From Lonsdalea britannica (GTDB taxonomy: Bacteria > Pseudomonadota > Gammaproteobacteria > Enterobacterales > Enterobacteriaceae), in NCBI RefSeq assembly GCF_946477055.1, contig NZ_CAMKXG010000005.1, positions 1 through 34,974 on the forward strand: a DNA stretch of 34,974 bases, written 5' to 3'. Within the stretch, counting starts at the first letter, position 1, and each line of letters opens with the position of its first letter. The position numbers and the translations under genes are program-made. Of this stretch, positions 7,754 through 15,699 are shown piece after piece. The notes beneath the pieces are model-generated. The model saw only the letters and a program-made list of their open reading frames with translations. It searched no databases and had not been told where the DNA came from.

Positions 7754-9453
7754 ACCGCGATTTTTTACCTTGCGTGGTGATCCCCTGCTACAACCACGGC
7801 GGCATGATGTCCGGCGTTCTGGCGCGACTGGCGCCTTTCGAACTGCCCGTTTTTATCGTGGATGACGGCAGCGAGCCGGCGACGCAGCAGCAGCTTGAGC
7901 AACTGGCCCGCGAAAACGAGCGCGTAACGCTGGTGCGTCTGTTGGATAATCAGGGTAAAGGCGCTGCGGTGATCAAAGGATTTGAAGCTGCCGATGTCGC
8001 AGGTTACACGCACGCGTTGCAGGTGGATGCGGACGGACAGCATCAGATAGAAGATATTCCGCGTTTGCTGGATGATGCCCGCGCGCATCCTAATTGCCTG
8101 ATTTCGGGGCGTCCGCGTTACGATGCCTCCGTGCCGAAATCTCGACTGTATGGTCGCTATGTGACTCATTTTTGGGTCTGGGTCGAGACGCTTTCCCTGT
8201 CGATTAAAGACAGCATGTGTGGATTTCGGGTTTACCCGCTGGCGGCCACAATGGCGCTGACGACGCAACGGGCTATCGGTCAGCGGATGGACTTCGACAC
8301 GGAAATCATGGTTCGGTTGTACTGGCAGGGCACCGCCAGCCGTTTTATCGATACGCGTGTGACCTATCCCGAGAACGGGATCTCGCACTTCGACGCGCTA
8401 CGGGACAATCTTCGTATCTCGTGGATGCACACCCGCCTGTTTTTCGGCATGTTGCCGCGCATTCCTTCTTTGCTGTTCCGCCGTCGTCGCACGCACTGGG
8501 CGCGTATCGCCGAACGAAAAGGTTTGCTGGGTATGCGCATTATGCTGGCCGTCTATCAATGGCTGGGTCGGCGCGGCTTTTCCCTGCTGTTGTGGCCCGT
8601 CATCGCATTTTACTGGCTGACCGGCAAAGCGCAGCGTCAGGCGTCTTGCCAGTGGCTGGCGCGGGTTCATGACTATGCGGATCGTCACGCGATTGCGCTG
8701 CCGCGTCCCCTCAACAGCTACCGCCATTTCCTGCGGTTCGGCTACGCGATGCTGGACAAAATCGCCAGCTGGCGCGGAGATCTGCGCTGGGGCAAAGAGA
8801 TCGACTTTGCGCCGGGTACGCTGGACGTCCTCAATCAAGGACGGGAGCGGGGACAACTGATTCTGGCCTCCCACCTCGGCGACATCGAAGTGTGTCGCGG
8901 CATGGCCCAAAAGGTCAGTGGATTGGTGATCAACGCGCTGGTCTTTACGGATAACGCCCAGCGTTTCCGGCAGATACAGGAGAGCATGACGCCGCAGGCG
9001 GGGGTGAATTTGATCCCCATCAGCGATATCGGGCCAGAGACCGCCATGCTGTTGCAGCAAAAGCTGGATGCGGGTGAATGGGTGGCGATTGTCGGCGACC
9101 GCCTCGCCGTCCATCGTCATCGCGGCGTTCAGCAGCGCGTCGTCTGGAGCGATTTTCTGGGACGTCCCGCCCCCTTCCCGCAGGGGCCGTTTATTCTGGC
9201 GGCCGCGCTGCGCTGCCCGGTGATGCTGATGTTTGTCATTCGTGAACAGAACCAGCTTCAGGTTTACTGCGAGCCTTTCGCCCCTCTCATTTCGTTACCC
9301 AGAGGGTCGCGTCAGGAGGCGTTGCAACAGGTTGCCGACCGGTACGCCGCGAGGCTAGGGCACTACGCGCTGAAAGCCCCTCTCGACTGGTTTAATTTCT
9401 TTGATTTTTGGAGTTTGCCGGAAACGACGGCGGCAGATAGGAAAAAACAATGA
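7744..9453 (+). CDS. apeJ: Two-domain family 2 glycosyltransferase / LpxL-type acyltransferase (ApeJ)
   Basis: A 569-residue fusion. Residues 1-240 form a GT-A family 2 glycosyltransferase with CVVIPCYNHGG (10-20), VDDGSE and the metal-binding VDADGQH (about 94-100). Residues about 300-560 form a lipid-A-type acyltransferase with SHLGDIE (H377 of the HX4E motif) and WVAIVGDRLAVH. GGGAAAA before 7744 favours that ATG over 7750. It overlaps apeI by 10 bases and apeK by 4. The architecture is standard for APE clusters and suggests one protein both glycosylates a lipid anchor and acylates it, probably with the polyene (inference). The natural sugar donor and lipid acceptor cannot be read from sequence. 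Confidence 0.92.
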   Translation: MSMNRDFLPCVVIPCYNHGGMMSGVLARLAPFELPVFIVDDGSEPATQQQLEQLARENERVTLVRLLDNQGKGAAVIKGFEAADVAGYTHALQVDADGQHQIEDIPRLLDDARAHPNCLISGRPRYDASVPKSRLYGRYVTHFWVWVETLSLSIKDSMCGFRVYPLAATMALTTQRAIGQRMDFDTEIMVRLYWQGTASRFIDTRVTYPENGISHFDALRDNLRISWMHTRLFFGMLPRIPSLLFRRRRTHWARIAERKGLLGMRIMLAVYQWLGRRGFSLLLWPVIAFYWLTGKAQRQASCQWLARVHDYADRHAIALPRPLNSYRHFLRFGYAMLDKIASWRGDLRWGKEIDFAPGTLDVLNQGRERGQLILASHLGDIEVCRGMAQKVSGLVINALVFTDNAQRFRQIQESMTPQAGVNLIPISDIGPETAMLLQQKLDAGEWVAIVGDRLAVHRHRGVQQRVVWSDFLGRPAPFPQGPFILAAALRCPVMLMFVIREQNQLQVYCEPFAPLISLPRGSRQEALQQVADRYAARLGHYALKAPLDWFNFFDFWSLPETTAADRKKQ

Positions 9454-9878
9454 GTGCACTGAACGATCCCCGCCTGAGTCACGACGTGGAGATAACGGTT
9501 TCGTTTCATGACTGCGACCCGATGGGCGTGGTGTGGCATGGCCATTACTTCCGGTTTTTCGAGGTGGCGCGAGAAGCGTTGTTGAACAAATTCAACTACG
9601 GCTACCGTGAGATGAAGGCCTCCGGCTATGTCTGGCCGGTGGTAGATACCCGCGTCAAATACCGCTCGCCCCTGACTTATGAACAGCGCATTCGCGTTCG
9701 GGCGACGGTGGAAGAAGTCGAAAACCGGCTGCGGATAGCCTACCAAATTTTTGACATAGAGAGCGGACAACGCACCACCACCGGCTACACCATTCAGGTG
9801 GCGGTGGAGGAGGGAAGCCGGACGCTGAGCTTTGTATCACCCGATATTCTGTTGGAACGACTGGGAGTAACGCTGTGA
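9450..9878 (+). CDS. apeK: Acyl-ACP/CoA thioesterase of the 4-hydroxybenzoyl-CoA thioesterase family (ApeK)
   Basis: A 142-residue hotdog thioesterase. The active-site segment HDCDPMGVVWHGHYFRFFE (about 16-34) has the catalytic Asp and the family's typical GxVxHxxY pattern as in YbgC. The start overlaps the apeJ stop (ATGA) and the end overlaps apeL (GTGA). It could remove stalled or mis-primed acyl chains, or hydrolyse the finished thioester; a proofreading role is inference. Length and motif are normal for the family. Confidence 0.88.
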   Translation: MSALNDPRLSHDVEITVSFHDCDPMGVVWHGHYFRFFEVAREALLNKFNYGYREMKASGYVWPVVDTRVKYRSPLTYEQRIRVRATVEEVENRLRIAYQIFDIESGQRTTTGYTIQVAVEEGSRTLSFVSPDILLERLGVTL

Positions 9879-10480
9879 AAAGACTCGGTTTTGCCGTGAT
9901 GATGATGTTCACCCTGACGGCGCATGCCGTCACGCTGGAAGAGCTACAGCAGCGTTTCAGTAGTCAGCCGGTTGTGCGGGCGGAGTTTACCCAGACGCGC
10001 GAAATCAAGGGAATGGCGCAGCCGCTGAAATCCAGCGGAGAAATGCTGATCGCACAGCAAAAAGGGCTGTGGTGGCATCAGGCCAAGCCATTTCCGCTGA
10101 CGATGGTATTGGACGAACAACGGATGGTGCAGGTCATGAACGGGCAGGCGCCGCAGATCGTGACCGCAGAAAGTAATCCGCAGATGTTCCAGTTTAACCA
10201 CCTGTTGCGCGCGCTGTTTCAGGCCGACCGTCAGGTACTGGAGCAAAACTTCACCCTGGATTTCGCGGACTTGGGCGATCAACGGTGGCGGTTGGTGTTG
10301 ACGCCGAAAACGTCGCCGCTGGATAAGCTATTCCATGCCATTACCCTCAACGGCCGTGAATATCTGGATCAGATAGAACTCAACGACCGTCAGGGCGATC
10401 TCACCCGCATCACCCTTGGCAATCAGCGCCTGACGCCCCGGACATTGAGCGATGATGAGCAAAAACGATTCGTTTTCTAA
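9875..10480 (+). CDS. apeL: Periplasmic LolA-like lipid carrier (ApeL)
   Basis: A 201-residue protein with a Sec signal peptide (MKRLGFAVMMMFTLTAHA, cleavage near residue 18) and a LolA-like fold: EELQQRFSSQPVVRAEFTQTREI, then SGEMLIAQQKGLWWHQAKPFP and TLNDRQGDLTRITL-type strands (the actual text is ELNDRQGDLTRITL). The GTG start overlaps the apeK stop as GTGA, a common coupling arrangement. LolA carries lipoproteins across the periplasm; a paralogue inside the APE operon probably carries the hydrophobic polyene lipid from the exporter ApeM to the outer membrane (inference from context). It overlaps apeM by 29 bases. Confidence 0.9.
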   Translation: MKRLGFAVMMMFTLTAHAVTLEELQQRFSSQPVVRAEFTQTREIKGMAQPLKSSGEMLIAQQKGLWWHQAKPFPLTMVLDEQRMVQVMNGQAPQIVTAESNPQMFQFNHLLRALFQADRQVLEQNFTLDFADLGDQRWRLVLTPKTSPLDKLFHAITLNGREYLDQIELNDRQGDLTRITLGNQRLTPRTLSDDEQKRFVF

Positions 10481-12773
10481 GTGGCATCGCCGGGCGGCGA
10501 TCGTCTGGGTGGGATGTTGCGTGGCGCTGTTACTGGCGCTGACGCTGCTGTGGCCGCAGGCCCGCATCAACAGCAGCGTGCTGGCGTTGCTGCCCGACAA
10601 GTCGATGGGCGACATCCCGCCGGAACTGCAGGCGGGATTCATGCAGCGGCTCGACCAGCAGATGGTCTGGCTGGTCGCATCGGGGCAACAGGACGATCCG
10701 TTTGCAGCCGCGTGGTGGTTGCAGCAACTGCGCACATGGCCGGAGCTGAAACAGGTCAAAGGTCCTATCGACGCCGATCAGCAGAGCGCGTGGGGACGGT
10801 TTGCCTACGAACATCGTAACGGTTTGATCGACAGCGCCACGCGCCAGCGCCTGCAAGCGGGCGGCGGCGCGCAGGCGGACTGGGTGTTGGCGCAGCTTTA
10901 TTCCGCCTTTTCCGGGGTCAGCGGTCAGGAGTTAGCGCACGATCCGCTGATGCTGGTTCGGGGATCGCAACTGGCGTTGCAGCAACAGGCCAGTCAACTT
11001 GGGCTATCGCAGGGATGGCTTAGCGCGCAGGACAAGCACGGTCAGCGTTGGTACTTTTTACACGGCGAGCTTAACGGCGACTCCTTCGATATGGCGCAGG
11101 GGCAACGGCTGGTCGAAAAGCTGACGCGTTTACAGGATGAGCTGAAAACCCGCTACCCCGACGCGCAGGTGCTGACGCGGGGCACCGTGCTCTTCAGCCA
11201 CTATGCCAGCCAGCAGGCGAAGCAGGATGTCTCCACGCTGGGCGCGGCGACCATTCTGGGTGTGCTGCTGCTGGTATTTTCCGTCTTTCGCTCGCCCCGA
11301 CCGTTGCTGCTGTGCGCGCTGTCCGTGGCGATCGGCGCGCTGGCGGGCACGGTCTTTACGCTGATGCTGTTTGGCGAACTGCACCTGATGACGCTGGTGA
11401 TGAGCGTCAGTATTGTCGGCATCTCGGCCGACTACACGCTGTACTACCTGACCGAACGCATGGTGCACGGCGGCGCGGTCTCGCCGCTGGAAAGCTTACG
11501 CAAGGTGCTGCCTAGCTTGCTGCTGGCGCTGGGGACGGCCGTCGTGGCCTACCTGATTATGGTGCTGGCGCCGTTCCCTGGGCTGCAGCAACTGGCGGTC
11601 TTCGCCGCCACAGGGCTGGCGGCTTCCTGCCTGACGGTGATTTGCTGGTATCCGCTATTGGTGCGTGGTTTACCCGTCCGCCCTATTCCGGCGATGGTGC
11701 TGTTAGGGCGCTGGTTGGCGGCATGGCGTCGAAACCGGCGGGTGCGCTGGGGGATCCCCGGCGCGCTGCTGGTATTTGCCGTCATCGGTATGTGGCACCT
11801 CAAGATCGACGACGATATTTCGCAGCTCCAGTCGCTGCCCGCAGCGCTGATGCAGCAGGAGCGCCAGGTGACGGCATTGACCGGACAAGGAGGGGATCAA
11901 ACCTGGTTTGTCGTGTATGGCGACAATGCCGAGCAAACGCTGCAGCGGCTGGAACAGCTGGCTCCCCGGCTCCAGGAGGATAAAAAACAGCGCTGGTTGA
12001 CGGCTTACCGGTTGCTGCCGCTGGTGTCGCGCTTACAGCAACAGCAGGATGAAAGGTTGATCGCCGCCGCTGCGCCTGCTGTGGTAGCGCGCCTGAACGA
12101 TGCGGGCGTGAGCGTTGAGACGCCGGATGTCAAACCGATGCCGGTGACGCCGGACGTCTGGTTGAACAGCCCGCTGAGCGAGGGCTGGCGGCTGCTCTGG
12201 CTGACGTTGCCCGATGGTCGCAGCGGCGTTCTGGTGCCGGTGAACGGCGTTCGCGACAGCGCCGCGCTGGATCAGTTGGCTCAGGCAACGCCGGGCGTTA
12301 TCTGGATCGATCGTAAGAGCAGTTTTGATCACCTGTTCGGCTTCTATCGCGTCATGCTGAGTTGGCTGTTGATCGCAGCGGTCGCCGTGATAGCGGTGAG
12401 CTATGTGGCGCGTCTCGGCGTGCGTAAAGGGCTGCTAAGCGTGGTGCCGTCGGTCTTGTCGTTGGGCGGCGCGCTCGCGCTGCTGGCGCTGAGCGGTCAT
12501 GCGCTTAACCTGTTTTCTCTGCTCGCATTGGTGCTGGTGCTTGGCATCGGCATCAACTACACGCTGTTCTTCAGCAACCCACGGGGTACGCCGATGACCT
12601 CGTTGCTGGCGGTGGTTCTGGCGATGTGTACGACGTTGCTGACGCTCGGCATGCTGGTCTTTAGCGGCACGCAGGCGATTAGCAGCTTTGGCATCGTCCT
12701 GTGCGGTGGTATTTTTATCGCCTTTTTACTGGCGCCGCTGGCTTTACCGGATTCGAAAGGAAAGAAGAAATAA
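10452..12773 (+). CDS. apeM: MMPL/RND-family exporter (ApeM)
   Basis: A 773-residue inner-membrane transporter with two repeats of one N-terminal helix, a periplasmic domain and a block of five to six helices. The first helix block contains SIVGISADYTLYYLTERM, where the intramembrane Asp is the typical proton-relay residue; the second block has VLVLGIGINYTLFF at the equivalent place, without the Asp. The start at 10452 (or ATG 10455, adjacent) lies inside apeL. The proposed role is extraction of the finished aryl polyene lipid from the inner membrane toward ApeL, similar to MmpL lipid exporters. It shares one base with the apeN start. Confidence 0.92.
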   Translation: MMSKNDSFSKWHRRAAIVWVGCCVALLLALTLLWPQARINSSVLALLPDKSMGDIPPELQAGFMQRLDQQMVWLVASGQQDDPFAAAWWLQQLRTWPELKQVKGPIDADQQSAWGRFAYEHRNGLIDSATRQRLQAGGGAQADWVLAQLYSAFSGVSGQELAHDPLMLVRGSQLALQQQASQLGLSQGWLSAQDKHGQRWYFLHGELNGDSFDMAQGQRLVEKLTRLQDELKTRYPDAQVLTRGTVLFSHYASQQAKQDVSTLGAATILGVLLLVFSVFRSPRPLLLCALSVAIGALAGTVFTLMLFGELHLMTLVMSVSIVGISADYTLYYLTERMVHGGAVSPLESLRKVLPSLLLALGTAVVAYLIMVLAPFPGLQQLAVFAATGLAASCLTVICWYPLLVRGLPVRPIPAMVLLGRWLAAWRRNRRVRWGIPGALLVFAVIGMWHLKIDDDISQLQSLPAALMQQERQVTALTGQGGDQTWFVVYGDNAEQTLQRLEQLAPRLQEDKKQRWLTAYRLLPLVSRLQQQQDERLIAAAAPAVVARLNDAGVSVETPDVKPMPVTPDVWLNSPLSEGWRLLWLTLPDGRSGVLVPVNGVRDSAALDQLAQATPGVIWIDRKSSFDHLFGFYRVMLSWLLIAAVAVIAVSYVARLGVRKGLLSVVPSVLSLGGALALLALSGHALNLFSLLALVLVLGIGINYTLFFSNPRGTPMTSLLAVVLAMCTTLLTLGMLVFSGTQAISSFGIVLCGGIFIAFLLAPLALPDSKGKKK

Positions 12774-13348
12774 TGTTATTACGCAAAGTGGTGCTGGTGA
12801 TGTTCAGCCTGTTATTGGCCGCCTGCGCCGGAAAATCTCAGGACAACCGTCCTCAGGCCTGGCTTAAACCGGGCGTGAGAGTCACGCTGCCCGCGCCGGC
12901 CATTACGCCTGCCGTCAATCAGCAACAGCTGCTGACTAGTACCTATAAGGGAAAACAGCAGTCGTTGCTGGTGATGCTGAGCGCGGATGAACAGCGCCTT
13001 TCGCTGGCTGGATTGTCCTCCTTGGGGATTCGTTTATTCCTTATCACGTATGATGCGGCGGGCATCCACACCGAACAAGCCCTCGTTCTGCCTGAAATGC
13101 CGCCTGCCAATCAGGTGCTGGCGGATATCATGCTCAGCCACTGGCCTATCTCCGCCTGGCTGCCGCAGTTACCCACGGGATGGTCGTTACAAGACCGTGG
13201 CGACGTCCGGCAGCTGCGCGATAATCGCGGCAACCTGATTACGGAAATTCGTTACATGACCAGAAACAACCTGCGTGAGCCGGTCAGCGTTCAGCAGTTC
13301 GTCTTCGGTTATAAGATTGCCATTCAACCGTTGGACGGCGAGTCATGA
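12773..13348 (+). CDS. apeN: DUF3261 outer-membrane lipoprotein (ApeN)
   Basis: A 191-residue lipoprotein with signal MLLRKVVLVMFSLLLAAC, Cys at residue 18 and Ala at +2, predicting outer-membrane location. The rest is the DUF3261 type found in APE clusters and resembles the LolB-like acceptor fold in size (inference). AAAGGAAAGAAG upstream is a strong ribosome-binding site and supports ATG 12773; the in-frame codons upstream from 12701 lie in apeM. Together with ApeL it probably receives the polyene lipid at the outer membrane, as LolB does for lipoproteins. It overlaps apeO by 4 bases. Confidence 0.88.
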   Translation: MLLRKVVLVMFSLLLAACAGKSQDNRPQAWLKPGVRVTLPAPAITPAVNQQQLLTSTYKGKQQSLLVMLSADEQRLSLAGLSSLGIRLFLITYDAAGIHTEQALVLPEMPPANQVLADIMLSHWPISAWLPQLPTGWSLQDRGDVRQLRDNRGNLITEIRYMTRNNLREPVSVQQFVFGYKIAIQPLDGES

Positions 13349-14502
13349 TGTATATCCATGCCGCAGGCATGCTGAATGCCCTGGGCAACGATAATGATGA
13401 AATCGCGCTGAATCTGGCGCGTTCCACCGCGCCCGGCTTGAGTCCGGATCACCGCTGGTTATTAAACGATAAGACCTGCTGGACGGGAAAGGTGACGGCC
13501 GAACTACCGGCGATCCCCGATGCGCTGGTGAAACACGAAAGCCGCAATAATCAGCTGCTGTTGGCGGCATTGCAGCAGATCCTTCCAGAGGTTAGGGCCG
13601 CGATTGCTCGTTTTGGGCCGGAACGCGTGGCCGTCGTCATGGGAACCAGTACTTCAGGGCTGAATGAAGCGGATAGCTATGTCAGCGGTCAGGTTTTTGA
13701 TTATCACTATGAACAGCAGGAGCTGGGTGACCCGTCGCGTTTCGTCGCCGCTTACCTGGGTCTGCACGGACCGGCTTACACCATTTCCACCGCCTGTTCC
13801 TCCAGTGCGCGCGCACTCATCAGCGGAAAACGGCTGGTCGAAGCGGGGCTGGCGGATGTCGCGATTGTCGGCGGAGCAGACACGCTGAGCCGGATGCCAT
13901 TAAACGGTTTCGACAGTTTAGAATCGCTGTCTGAAAAGCGCTGTACGCCATTCGGCAAACAGCGTGACGGCATCACCATTGGGGAAGGCGGCGCGCTGAT
14001 GTTGATCGGACGGGAACCTGCCGAGATTGCCGTGCTGGGTGTTGGCGAGTCGTCCGACGCTTATCATATGTCCGCTCCGCATCCAGAGGGCGAGGGGGCA
14101 GAACGGGCGATCCGTATGGCGTTGGACGACGCGGGGTTGTGTCCGCAGGATCTGGGCTACATCAACCTGCACGGTACGGCAACGAAGCTTAACGATCAGA
14201 TTGAATCTCATGTGGTTCACCGCGTGTTTGGCAGTACGGTTCCCAGTAGCTCCACCAAACATCTGACCGGTCACATGCTGGGAGCTGCGGGGATCGGCGA
14301 GGCCGCCTTGTGCTGGCTGCTGCTGACGCGCGGCCTGCCGCTGCCGCCGCAGGATTTTTCCCAGAGCGAGCGGGACGATAATCTTCCGGCATGCGGCGTG
14401 CTGACCGAACCCGCGGAATTGGCGCGCCCCATCGTTCTGTCCAACTCTTTCGCCTTTGGCGGCAACAATGCCTGCCTGATTCTGGGGAGGCACGATGGCT
14501 GA
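13345..14502 (+). CDS. apeO: Beta-ketoacyl-ACP synthase, elongating (ApeO)
   Basis: A 385-residue condensing enzyme with a complete catalytic triad: Cys151 in ISTACSSSAR, His276 in NLHGTATKLND and His310 in TKHLTGHMLGAAG (with Lys305). The C-terminal SNSFAFGGNN is the family's nucleotide-free glycine loop. The start overlaps the apeN stop (ATGA). In the reconstituted pathway ApeO pairs with the Cys-less ApeC and performs iterative malonyl condensations. It is shorter than FabF, about 410 residues. An alternative ATG at 13348 is adjacent. Confidence 0.93.
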   Translation: MMYIHAAGMLNALGNDNDEIALNLARSTAPGLSPDHRWLLNDKTCWTGKVTAELPAIPDALVKHESRNNQLLLAALQQILPEVRAAIARFGPERVAVVMGTSTSGLNEADSYVSGQVFDYHYEQQELGDPSRFVAAYLGLHGPAYTISTACSSSARALISGKRLVEAGLADVAIVGGADTLSRMPLNGFDSLESLSEKRCTPFGKQRDGITIGEGGALMLIGREPAEIAVLGVGESSDAYHMSAPHPEGEGAERAIRMALDDAGLCPQDLGYINLHGTATKLNDQIESHVVHRVFGSTVPSSSTKHLTGHMLGAAGIGEAALCWLLLTRGLPLPPQDFSQSERDDNLPACGVLTEPAELARPIVLSNSFAFGGNNACLILGRHDG

Positions 14503-14971
14503 CTATGCTTGCGCGGAGCGTTACTTGCCACATCAGACGCCGATGGTGCTGGTGGAAGAGGTTGTCGCGATTGGTGAAGACAGCGCCCACTGTCGGGTGA
14601 GCGTCTCTGATACCGGCGTATTGGCGCCATTTCTGGATGCTGAGGGAAATTTGCCCGCCTGGTTCGGTATCGAAATTATCGCCCAGACCGTCGGCGTGTG
14701 GTCCGGCTGGTACCAGCGTCAGATTCAGGACGTGAAGCCGGAGCCCGGCATGCTGTTGGGCGGTCGCGGCTATCGCTGTCAGCAGGCGTATTTTCCCGCC
14801 GGATCGCTGCTGGATATCCGCATCAAACTCCTGATGCGCGATGAGAAAATTGGCAGCTTCGAAGGGGATATCTTGATCGCGGGAGAATCGTTCGCCTCCG
14901 GCAGGCTGAATACCTACCAGCCGGATAAAGCCGAGTTGCAACAATTATTAGAGCAGGAAGAAAACGAATGA
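14495..14971 (+). CDS. apeP: 3-hydroxyacyl-ACP dehydratase partner subunit (ApeP)
   Basis: A 158-residue hotdog protein of the ApeP / FabA-like type. RYLPHQTPMVLVEEV (9-23) matches the N-terminal His-containing segment of that family, and WFGIEIIAQTVGVWSG (56-71) holds the putative catalytic Glu at 60 in the central helix. GGGGAGG ahead of ATG is a strong ribosome-binding site; the start overlaps apeO by 8 bases and the end overlaps apeQ by 4. It probably forms a heterodimeric dehydratase with ApeI, as reported for the Xenorhabdus proteins. Confidence 0.9.
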   Translation: MADYACAERYLPHQTPMVLVEEVVAIGEDSAHCRVSVSDTGVLAPFLDAEGNLPAWFGIEIIAQTVGVWSGWYQRQIQDVKPEPGMLLGGRGYRCQQAYFPAGSLLDIRIKLLMRDEKIGSFEGDILIAGESFASGRLNTYQPDKAELQQLLEQEENE

Positions 14972-15699
14972 GTCGTTCAGTCTTGGTAACAGGCGCCAGC
15001 AAAGGGATTGGTCAGGCCATCGCTTTGAGTCTGGCAGCGGACGGGTTTACGGTGGCGGTGCATTACCATCGCGACCAGGAAGGCGCTGAGCAGACGCTGC
15101 GTCAGATTGTTGAGTCGGGCGGTCAGGGCCGCATTATTGGATTCGATATCGCCAATCGTGAGCAGTGCCGTACGGAAATTGAGCAGGATATCGAGCGCAA
15201 CGGGGCCTATTACGGCGTCGTCAATAATGCGGGGATCACGAGTGATGGCGCGTTTCCCGCGCTGGATGAAGAGGCGTGGGATCGCGTGATCCACACTAAC
15301 CTCGACAGCTTCTACAACGTGATTCACCCTTGCGTCATGCCGATGATCGGCCTGCGTCAGGGCGGCCGCATTATTACGCTGTCTTCCGTCTCCGGCCTGA
15401 TGGGGAATCGCGGTCAGGTCAACTACAGCGCGGCCAAAGCCGGCATTATTGGTGCGACGAAAGCGTTAGCTATCGAATTGGCTAAACGTAAGATCACCGT
15501 GAACTGTATCGCGCCGGGCCTCATTGATACCGGCATGATACAGATGGAGCCCGTTGCTGTGGACGAGGCGATGAAGATGATCCCCATGAAACGGATGGGG
15601 CAAGCCGAAGAGGTCGCCGGGCTGGCGAGCTATCTGATGTCGGATATCGCAGCGTATGTGACCCGACAGGTGATTTCGATTAATGGAGGCATGCTGTAA
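14968..15699 (+). CDS. apeQ: 3-ketoacyl-ACP reductase, SDR family (ApeQ, FabG-like)
   Basis: A 243-residue short-chain dehydrogenase. The NADPH loop is VTGASKGIGQ (7-16), followed by NNAG (86-89), the active-site Asn (111), Ser (140) and YSAAK (Tyr153, Lys157), and the typical FabG ending SINGGML. It reduces each beta-keto group to the 3-hydroxy intermediate for ApeI/ApeP. The start overlaps apeP (ATGA) and the stop shares one base with apeR. Length and all catalytic residues match FabG, so it should be active. Confidence 0.95.
   Translation: MSRSVLVTGASKGIGQAIALSLAADGFTVAVHYHRDQEGAEQTLRQIVESGGQGRIIGFDIANREQCRTEIEQDIERNGAYYGVVNNAGITSDGAFPALDEEAWDRVIHTNLDSFYNVIHPCVMPMIGLRQGGRIITLSSVSGLMGNRGQVNYSAAKAGIIGATKALAIELAKRKITVNCIAPGLIDTGMIQMEPVAVDEAMKMIPMKRMGQAEEVAGLASYLMSDIAAYVTRQVISINGGML

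Noticed and set aside
7765..8388. 207-codon open frame on the - strand within apeJ
   Set aside because: Shadow of a GC-rich gene: no family similarity, no ribosome-binding site, and the + strand carries clear glycosyltransferase motifs.
8398..9120. 240-codon open frame on the - strand within apeJ
   Set aside because: Same reason: antisense to the acyltransferase domain, with low-complexity Gln/Arg-rich translation.
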